A stretch of DNA of 21,196 bases from a virus: the IMG/VR virus record IMGVR_UViG_3300006917_000181, positions 1-21,196 of that record; one strand, given 5' to 3'. The translations under genes were made by a program, and so were the position numbers. Below are positions 16,175-21,196 of this stretch, one piece after another. Position 1 is the stretch's first letter. The number at the start of each line of letters is the position of its first letter. The notes beneath the pieces are model-generated. The model made no database searches, had not been told where the DNA came from, and saw only the letters and a program-made list of their open reading frames with translations.

Positions 16175-16953
16175 TGGCAAAGTTATCAACAGCAAATTAT
16201 GATGCAGAGGTTTACCTCAGTGGCTATAAAGTATTTGGAGTCACTGATGTAAATTTTGGATATTCTTTACCAATAGAACATCTTAATGTTTTGGGGTATA
16301 ACAAGTTTAGAACATTTACTTCTGGCCCACCGCAATCTTCATTTAGTATTCAAAAGTATTTATCTCCAAATGATTTCATTCTTGGTTTTACTGGCACAAC
16401 TGCAATAAGCGGCGGTTTGCTTTATGATTCGGCAAGTAAAAGTTTTGGTTTCACTTCTGGTTATTTAAATTCATATTCTGTTTCATGTGCAGTTGGCAAC
16501 TTTCCAAGTTTAAGCGCAGATTTTTCAGTATACGGAAATATTGGCAATGGTTTAATATCTTCTTCGGCTAGTCAAACAGGATCACTAACGGTTGTCAGGC
16601 CCAAGGATATTTTAATTCAATGCGATGGTAGTGGGACAAATAGAATAGAGTCTTTTACATATAACGTCGAATGTTCAAGACAAGCGCTTTATCATCCGAC
16701 AGGAAGTTCTCCAACGGAAGTTATAACGTTTAGGCCATATAGAGTAACAGCGCAGTTTTCTTTGGCGGTAGATGACTATCAGTCAAAAAAGCTTTTTGAT
16801 TATATTATTGATTCAAATAAAAGAAATATTAGTATAACAATAGGCTCTTTAGCTGCATTCACAATGTCAAACATGGAACTTATAGGAGAAACTATAAATT
16901 CATCAGCAACTGATGACGCTATGATAACCCTTAATTATCAAGGATTTTTATAA
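16174..16953 (+). CDS. Tail-tube-fold paralog, distal-tail position (shorter form)
   Basis: 259 residues, beta-rich. Two internal copies of the tube motif are visible: residues 23-41 (V-T-D-V-N-F-G-Y ... L-G) and 158-177 (I-E-S-F-T-Y-N-V ... R169-Q-A-L-Y). The strand pair around 94-117 (S-G-Y-L-N-S-Y-S-V-S-C-A-V-G-N-F-P-S-L-S) matches the same region of the proteins at 4388-5509 and 17885-19048, and V-R-P-K-D-I at 141-146 matches L-R-P-G-D-I in the major tube. Position after the tape measure suggests a tube initiator or distal tail ring, by analogy with T4 gp48/gp54, which are paralogs of the tube protein. It is coupled to both neighbours by TAATG overlaps. Confidence 0.65.
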   Translation: MAKLSTANYDAEVYLSGYKVFGVTDVNFGYSLPIEHLNVLGYNKFRTFTSGPPQSSFSIQKYLSPNDFILGFTGTTAISGGLLYDSASKSFGFTSGYLNSYSVSCAVGNFPSLSADFSVYGNIGNGLISSSASQTGSLTVVRPKDILIQCDGSGTNRIESFTYNVECSRQALYHPTGSSPTEVITFRPYRVTAQFSLAVDDYQSKKLFDYIIDSNKRNISITIGSLAAFTMSNMELIGETINSSATDDAMITLNYQGFL

Positions 16954-17885
16954 TGTCATTCTTTTACGACAGAGACCAAAATGTCACAGGAACGATTTCA
17001 TCGTCGTTCACATTTACTCCTTCGTATGGGATGCAGGTTTCATTTACTTCTGAATTAGCAGACTATGGAACAATAGATAATTATATTCATACTATGCCAA
17101 AAGGCTTGAACCATTTACAAATGCAAATTTCAATGCCGTTTGAAAATCGCAAGGAAGAACAAGCGAGACAAATCATAAGTTTTTTTGAAGGTCTTCACGG
17201 CACAGGTCATTTTGAATACACTGATGCCGCACAAATATATAAACCAATTAGATTGTTTGTTAATTCAATAGATGATTCGTTTAACGAAAATGATCTTCAT
17301 AATATTAATGTAACTTTAAGCACAGATCAAACTTCAACTTTATTAAATTGGAACAATGCCTATATAACTGGTAGTAACATAAAAGGAGATTGGGCAGCAA
17401 ATACTAGTTATTCTAAATACGATGTCGTAAGAAATGTTGCTGGGAATAGTGCTAATTTATATGATTCTTTTTATTATTGCACAGGAGATCATGCTGGGGT
17501 AGCTGCAATTGGAAATGGGAAGTGGACAAGAGAACTTGATTTCCAGCCAACGTATTCTTCGCAGGTTGCAAAAGAAACATCTGTAATCAAAACTGAATTA
17601 CCGTATTCATTTACAAAACGAACAGACTTCGGATTACACTCTAATACCATTAAACAATTCAAACTTGATTATAGAGGCGTCAGTGATGCTGAAGCTAGGT
17701 GTATTTTACATTTCTTAATAGGAAGACAAGGGTACAGAAAGTTTCAATATAAAATACCAAAGATATATAATCAGAATAAATACTTTTTTGCCCCACAATG
17801 GGAACACACATTTGTTTACAAAAATGTAAATGATATTTCAGTAACTCTAGTTGAAGACCCATTGGGCGCAAGGAGGATCTACTAA
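16953..17885 (+). CDS. Tandem gpM-like minor tail protein with a carbohydrate-binding-like insert
   Basis: 310 residues. Two halves are related: residues ~68-122 (E-E-Q-A-R-Q-I-I-S-F-F-E-G-L-H-G-T-G-H-F-E-Y ... N-I-N-V-T-L) and ~245-299 (D-A-E-A-R-C-I-L-H-F-L-I-G-R-Q-G-Y-R-K-F-Q-Y ... D-I-S-V-T-L). Each resembles the C-terminal half of lambda gpM-type tail-tip proteins. Between them, residues ~144-194 hold W147-x4-T-S-Y-x3-D-V-V ... Y-Y-C-T-G-D-H ... W191, the aromatic pattern of CBM5/12 or chitin-binding-like modules on phage and chitinase proteins. Likely role: distal tail or baseplate part touching host surface glycans. It lies in a TAATG-coupled chain between two tube-like proteins; its stop is preceded by AAGGAGG, a strong ribosome site for the next gene. 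Confidence 0.65.
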   Translation: MSFFYDRDQNVTGTISSSFTFTPSYGMQVSFTSELADYGTIDNYIHTMPKGLNHLQMQISMPFENRKEEQARQIISFFEGLHGTGHFEYTDAAQIYKPIRLFVNSIDDSFNENDLHNINVTLSTDQTSTLLNWNNAYITGSNIKGDWAANTSYSKYDVVRNVAGNSANLYDSFYYCTGDHAGVAAIGNGKWTRELDFQPTYSSQVAKETSVIKTELPYSFTKRTDFGLHSNTIKQFKLDYRGVSDAEARCILHFLIGRQGYRKFQYKIPKIYNQNKYFFAPQWEHTFVYKNVNDISVTLVEDPLGARRIY

Positions 17886-19048
17886 TGCCTAGAAAATGGA
17901 TATCATACGAAATGCTTTCGATGTTTGTCGGAAGCGGAGACGCTTTCAGCGAAGTTAAGAATACGGGGTCTTATATTTCAAGATTGGACTTTATACAAAA
18001 CTATGCCTTTTCGTTTGATGTTCAGCGCCAAGCCTTAAAGCAAATCGGATCTTTTGATTTTGCTTCAAACTCAACTCAGCTTGCGCCAGATGTTAATTTG
18101 CGCCTTTCTTATTATTTAAATGATGGTTGGAACGAAGACTTTTTAGGCTTTAATATAAATTCGGGATCATATAGCAATTTTATTGGTTCGGAAATTTTTG
18201 ACGCCACAAATGATAGGAATTTTTATGTAGCAATAGCTAATGATCAATACTCTGACGCTTCTGCCGCCACATCATTAAATAATTTTAATATTCTTGGGAT
18301 TGGTAATACCTATATAAATTCATATAACATATCTGTTTCAGTAGGGCAGCTTGCTACTGTATCTTGTGATTTTGTTGGCGCTAATGCGACTATATCTACC
18401 TATTCCGCTAATAATTACATGCCATCTGTTGATACAGATAATACTGGTCAAACTGCATCTGGTGCAAATAAAAAATATGGGATAGAAATTTTAGATTCGT
18501 CAAGGGCTGATAGGTATATGACTGGATTTAAAAATCAATTTAATGGAGGCTGTCCATTTGGTAAGGTTTCGGTAACAACCTCAGAAGTTTACGGATCAGA
18601 TTCTATAAAGTTTGGTGAGTTATTTAATAATATCCAATCTTTAAATTTTAATTTAAATTTTGAAAGAAAAGCTTTGTATGGCTTTGGCAATAACCATCCA
18701 TTTGCTAGAAAATTACAAAGACCAATAGGTGGCTCTATATCCTTTGAAACTATTGTGGATAGTCTTGAGGCAGAGAATCTAGCTGAAACTTTTGCCAAAG
18801 AAGACGTTTCAATAAGTGGACTTAATTTTAATATTATATTTAAAAATCAATCTGATGTTGAGAAATTTGGTCTAGGAATTTCTGGAGCAAGATTAGATTC
18901 TTATGAGATAGGCGCTCAAATTGGTGGCCAGTCTGCGATATCAACAAATTGGTCTTTTTATGTAAAAGATGGCTCTGAAGTTAGGGTCTCTGGTTCCCGC
19001 CCAAATAAGTCATTTAGCGCGGTTTATGTGAATGAATCTATAACTTAA
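17885..19048 (+). CDS. Second tail-tube-fold paralog, distal-tail position (long form)
   Basis: 387 residues and clearly related to the major tube at 4388-5509. The two duplicated motifs fall at the same residue numbers, 37-55 (I-Q-N-Y-A-F-S-F ... R48-Q-A-L-x-x-I-G) and 250-268 (I-Q-S-L-N-F ... R261-K-A-L ... G). A shared P-x-V-N-L-x-x-x-Y-Y-L-x-x-G-x-N-E-x-x-L-G-F block occupies ~68-89, and Y-I-N-S-Y-N-I-S-V-S-V-G-Q-L-A-T-V-S ~143-160. Because it follows the tape measure, it is more likely a specialised distal ring than the bulk tube. A perfect AGGAGG sits 8 bases before its ATG, the best ribosome site in the window, while its start also overlaps the previous stop (TAATG). Confidence 0.7.
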   Translation: MPRKWISYEMLSMFVGSGDAFSEVKNTGSYISRLDFIQNYAFSFDVQRQALKQIGSFDFASNSTQLAPDVNLRLSYYLNDGWNEDFLGFNINSGSYSNFIGSEIFDATNDRNFYVAIANDQYSDASAATSLNNFNILGIGNTYINSYNISVSVGQLATVSCDFVGANATISTYSANNYMPSVDTDNTGQTASGANKKYGIEILDSSRADRYMTGFKNQFNGGCPFGKVSVTTSEVYGSDSIKFGELFNNIQSLNFNLNFERKALYGFGNNHPFARKLQRPIGGSISFETIVDSLEAENLAETFAKEDVSISGLNFNIIFKNQSDVEKFGLGISGARLDSYEIGAQIGGQSAISTNWSFYVKDGSEVRVSGSRPNKSFSAVYVNESIT

Positions 19049-19049
19049 C

Positions 19050-19057
19050 TGTAAATA
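19050..19057 (+). promoter_or_regulatory. TGTAAATA box ahead of the second fibre gene
   Basis: TGTAAATA occurs only 5 bases before the ATG at 19063 and extends to the same TGTAAATAT 9-mer found before the tape measure. If it acted as a T4-type late promoter the message would be almost leaderless, which argues for caution. Confidence 0.18.
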
Positions 19058-19062
19058 TTTAT

Positions 19063-20946
19063 ATGGCAACAAGAGCAGGAAGCAATACAGTTGGTGATCT
19101 AGAAGAGGCAAAATTATTACAGGCAGAAGATCAATTTGTATTTTTACAAAATACAACAAAGAAACCCAAAAGAATTTCAAGAAAGAATTTCTTTAATACT
19201 CCTGGCTTAATTGTAAAAGGTAAAATTTTAGATCCAGAAGGTAATGATGTTGGTTTGGCTGCTGCGGCAGCTGCAAATGATGCCGCTACTGCTTTAGTCA
19301 CAGCGCAGGGCGCTCAAGATACTGCTGACGGTAAAAATAGAATTTTTTATTCAGATGATCCTCCATCAAATCCAACTGGGACTTATAATTTAAAGGAAAA
19401 TGATATTTGGTATGACACCAATAATGGTTATAAAATGTCCAAATGGACAGGATCGGCATGGCAAGCATATCAATTAGATGATCCAGCTTTAGCTGGATTA
19501 AATGTTGGAAAATTAACCGCAGGATTTATAAGTTCTCAGGTTATTTCTATCTTAGGAAATACCCCAAACAGTACACAGCCCGCACAATGTTCTGGGTTTA
19601 TAGAATCAAGTAACTTTGTTCCAACTTGGGTTTCTGGTGTGATGACAGTAAGGGCTTACAATGCAAGCGCTCCGTATGGTTGGCTGGGTAAAGAAAGTGC
19701 AAGTGACGTTGTTCAAGTAAAAGTTCTTCAGTCAGATGGAAGTTATAAATTATTTAGGTCCAAAACAAATCAAGGAGCAAACGCAACAGGCGCGCCACCA
19801 AGTTCTGGTAGTAACACTTATTGGGACGAAATAACTGGAAATGATATACCAACAATTGAATTAAAAATAAGCGATTCAATAACTAAAACTGTTCAAAATT
19901 TTGGTTTTAGAATTGTTGCTAATGGTTACGGAGAATTTGGAGGAGCTTTATTTAGAGGAGCAATTATAGCAAATGAAGGTTATTTTGGAGATAAAGTAAA
20001 TGCAGTAAGAGTTGACGACGACGGTTTGACAATGGGAAATTACGGCAGAATAAAATCTGCTGGTATAGGATACAATGGCACTGATTTTACAAGTTCAAGT
20101 GCATCTGGAGGATTTTTTCTAGGTAATACTCAGGCAGAAAATCAAGAAGAATTATATCAATTTTTTATTGGGGCGCCGTCTGGAAACTTTTTAAGATGGA
20201 ATGGAACTGATTTAATTATTAACGGTAAAGTAGGAATACCAAGTACAGGAAATGTAGATACAGATGCTGGATTAGAAATTACTAGTGGATTTGGTATAAG
20301 AAGAACGAGCAAAGATAAAGTACTAACAATAACTGGTGGCAATGGTAATGGTATTACATATGGTGCGCAAATAGATTTATGCGGAACAGAATTTATGGGT
20401 GCAAGTGGATTAGCAGAGGGACAATTAATTTTATCCGCTGGATATGATAGTACTCTTGCTTCTCCAGATCCATCTAGGGATGGATGCATTATATTTAGAA
20501 CATCCAGAGAATCTAATGCTAATATCGGCGTCCAAAGATTAAGAATTGATCTAGATGGAACTGTAAGAGTTGTTGACGCTGGTAACGCAAATGCAGGTGC
20601 GCCTGATGATGGCGCTGGTAATTTAGTAGTTGATAATAGTGTTACCGCTGGAACTTACACATCAACTTCTTCAAGGCGTTTTAAGAAAAAGATAAGAAAC
20701 TTTAAAAACGGTTTAGAAACCATTTCTAAACTCAGGCCAGTCATCTTTGATTGGAAGAATAAAGAAATTAAAAATGATATTGGTTTAATCGCTGAAGAAG
20801 TTAATGAAGTTATTCCTAACCTTGTTGGATTAAATAATAAAGGTGAAGTTGTTGGAATTGATTATGGAAAATTAACCCCAATCTTAATTCAAGCTGTAAA
20901 GGAGTTATCGCTTGAAGTTGAGAGATTAAAAAATAAAATAAAATAA
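19063..20946 (+). CDS. Tail fibre / central fibre protein with peptidase_S74 domain
   Basis: 627 residues. The N-terminus (residues 1-60) is polar and helical (G-D-L-E-E-A-K-L-L-Q-A) and probably docks to the tail tip. An Ala-rich helix (~67-90) is followed by T-A-D-G-K-x-x-I-F-Y-S-D-D-P-P and D-I-W-Y-D-T-N-N-G ... W-T-G-S-A-W-Q (~86-133), a motif set found in central fibres of J-type tail proteins. The middle is beta-rich with G-x-x-A-N-E-G-Y-F-G-D-like turns. The S74 chaperone spans ~536-627 with S536-S-R-R-F-K, the catalytic serine and lysine spaced as in the fibre ending at 2346, and I-G-L-I-A-E-E-V-N-E-V-I-P. It ends in a coiled-coil helix. The domain should release itself after trimer assembly. 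No Shine-Dalgarno sequence; it is followed 4 bases later by the collagen-like gene. Confidence 0.85.
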   Translation: MATRAGSNTVGDLEEAKLLQAEDQFVFLQNTTKKPKRISRKNFFNTPGLIVKGKILDPEGNDVGLAAAAAANDAATALVTAQGAQDTADGKNRIFYSDDPPSNPTGTYNLKENDIWYDTNNGYKMSKWTGSAWQAYQLDDPALAGLNVGKLTAGFISSQVISILGNTPNSTQPAQCSGFIESSNFVPTWVSGVMTVRAYNASAPYGWLGKESASDVVQVKVLQSDGSYKLFRSKTNQGANATGAPPSSGSNTYWDEITGNDIPTIELKISDSITKTVQNFGFRIVANGYGEFGGALFRGAIIANEGYFGDKVNAVRVDDDGLTMGNYGRIKSAGIGYNGTDFTSSSASGGFFLGNTQAENQEELYQFFIGAPSGNFLRWNGTDLIINGKVGIPSTGNVDTDAGLEITSGFGIRRTSKDKVLTITGGNGNGITYGAQIDLCGTEFMGASGLAEGQLILSAGYDSTLASPDPSRDGCIIFRTSRESNANIGVQRLRIDLDGTVRVVDAGNANAGAPDDGAGNLVVDNSVTAGTYTSTSSRRFKKKIRNFKNGLETISKLRPVIFDWKNKEIKNDIGLIAEEVNEVIPNLVGLNNKGEVVGIDYGKLTPILIQAVKELSLEVERLKNKIK

Positions 20947-20950
20947 TATA

Positions 20951-21196
20951 ATGCCACACCCGATTACAAATATTTTAGTTAATGGCCCAGGTGGCAAAGA
21001 CGTAGAGGGTAATTCGTTTACTGGGCCAACAGATTTAGGCGATATATTTGTTGCTATAGGAGATACAAGTTTTACTGGTTATACGGGATACACTGGTTAT
21101 ACGGGATACACTGGTTATACGGGATACACTGGTTATACGGGATACACTGGTTATACGGGATACACTGGTTATACGGGATACACTGGTTATACGGGA
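20951..21196 (+). CDS. Collagen-like fibre protein, N-terminal part (cut by window edge)
   Basis: This open frame (82 codons, no stop) begins at ATG 20951, 4 bases after the preceding fibre gene. The first ~41 residues are M-P-H-P-I-T-N-I-L-V-N-G-P-G-G then a short hydrophobic stretch (L-G-D-I-F-V-A-I-G-D). From 21074 the protein is pure Thr-Gly-Tyr repeat, i.e. Gly in every third position as in collagen triple helices. Phage collagen-like stretches usually form fibre shafts or linkers and trimerise. No proline is present in the visible repeat, so triple-helix stability would depend on Thr and Tyr. What lies downstream, probably a receptor-binding head or a chaperone domain, cannot be seen. 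Confidence 0.85.
   Translation, partial: MPHPITNILVNGPGGKDVEGNSFTGPTDLGDIFVAIGDTSFTGYTGYTGYTGYTGYTGYTGYTGYTGYTGYTGYTGYTGYTG
21074..21196 (+). repeat. Perfect 18-base tandem repeat encoding (Thr-Gly-Tyr)n
   Basis: Unit ACTGGTTATACGGGATAC, encoding T-G-Y-T-G-Y, occurs six times without a single change from 21074 to 21181, then 15 more matching bases to the window end. The array is still running at the edge, so its true length is unknown, and an assembler may have collapsed or cut it. Confidence 0.97.

Noticed and set aside
16145-16176. GGAGGAG as ribosome-binding site for the gene at 16174
   Set aside because: It lies about 20 bases upstream, too far from the ATG; TAATG coupling from the tape-measure stop explains initiation better.
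21074-21196. Tandem repeats read as a CRISPR array
   Set aside because: The 18-base units are directly adjacent, with no spacers, and keep an open Gly-x-x reading frame.
1-21196. tRNA, rRNA, integrase, transposase or attachment sites
   Set aside because: None seen: no cloverleaf-like G+C-rich segment in the short intergenic gaps, and no recombinase motifs in any supported gene.

Overview
This window is a tail-morphogenesis and host-recognition module of a tailed bacteriophage (or a prophage or metagenomic phage contig). It carries a 2208-residue tape measure protein, three related tail-tube-fold proteins, neck-like genes, and four fibre or adhesin genes, two of which end in peptidase_S74 self-cleaving chaperone domains. 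There are no bacterial housekeeping genes, rRNA or tRNA. The DNA is AT-rich and packed; no gene-free stretch exceeds about 60 bases. No tail-sheath gene is seen here, and the tube proteins appear to be fused double domains as in phage T5 pb6. A long non-contractile tail is therefore the best guess, but a sheath gene could lie outside the window. The host cannot be named. Most starts lack a good Shine-Dalgarno sequence, and the fibre, collagen-like and glycine-rich proteins are of types common in aquatic phages.

Layout. (1) 1-4335, plus strand: the 3' part of a large repeat-bearing fibre with an S74 domain, a small fibre-associated protein, a glycine-rich adhesin, another small protein and a six-cysteine zinc-binding protein, closed by a strong hairpin terminator at 4337-4365. 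(2) 4388-7457, minus strand, transcribed toward that terminator: three neck/tail-completion-like genes, then the probable major tail tube protein. The tube gene has a visibly higher G+C content than its neighbours. (3) 7458-7509: a short divergent promoter region. (4) 7510-20946, plus strand: three small to medium genes in the tail-assembly-chaperone position, the tape measure, then a coupled TAATG-linked run of tube-like protein, tandem gpM-like minor tail protein and tube-like protein, followed by a second S74 fibre. (5) 20951-21196: the start of a collagen-like protein made of perfect 18-base repeats, cut by the window edge.

The gene order (neck proteins, tail tube, chaperone-position genes, tape measure, distal tail, fibres) is the usual long-tail order, but the neck and tube block is inverted relative to the rest.

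The most unusual content lies inside the tape measure. Between residues about 570 and 1130 a short motif (hydrophobic-P-N-F-A/V) occurs six times. It separates inserted globular segments: one with a perfect P-loop (GPSGAGKST), one with a possible PD-(D/E)xK nuclease-like residue pattern, and one of about 60 residues that I cannot name. This suggests a tape measure carrying modular, possibly enzymatic cargo. The second notable point is that three tube proteins each hold two copies of the same fold, which predicts trimeric, pseudo-hexameric tube rings.
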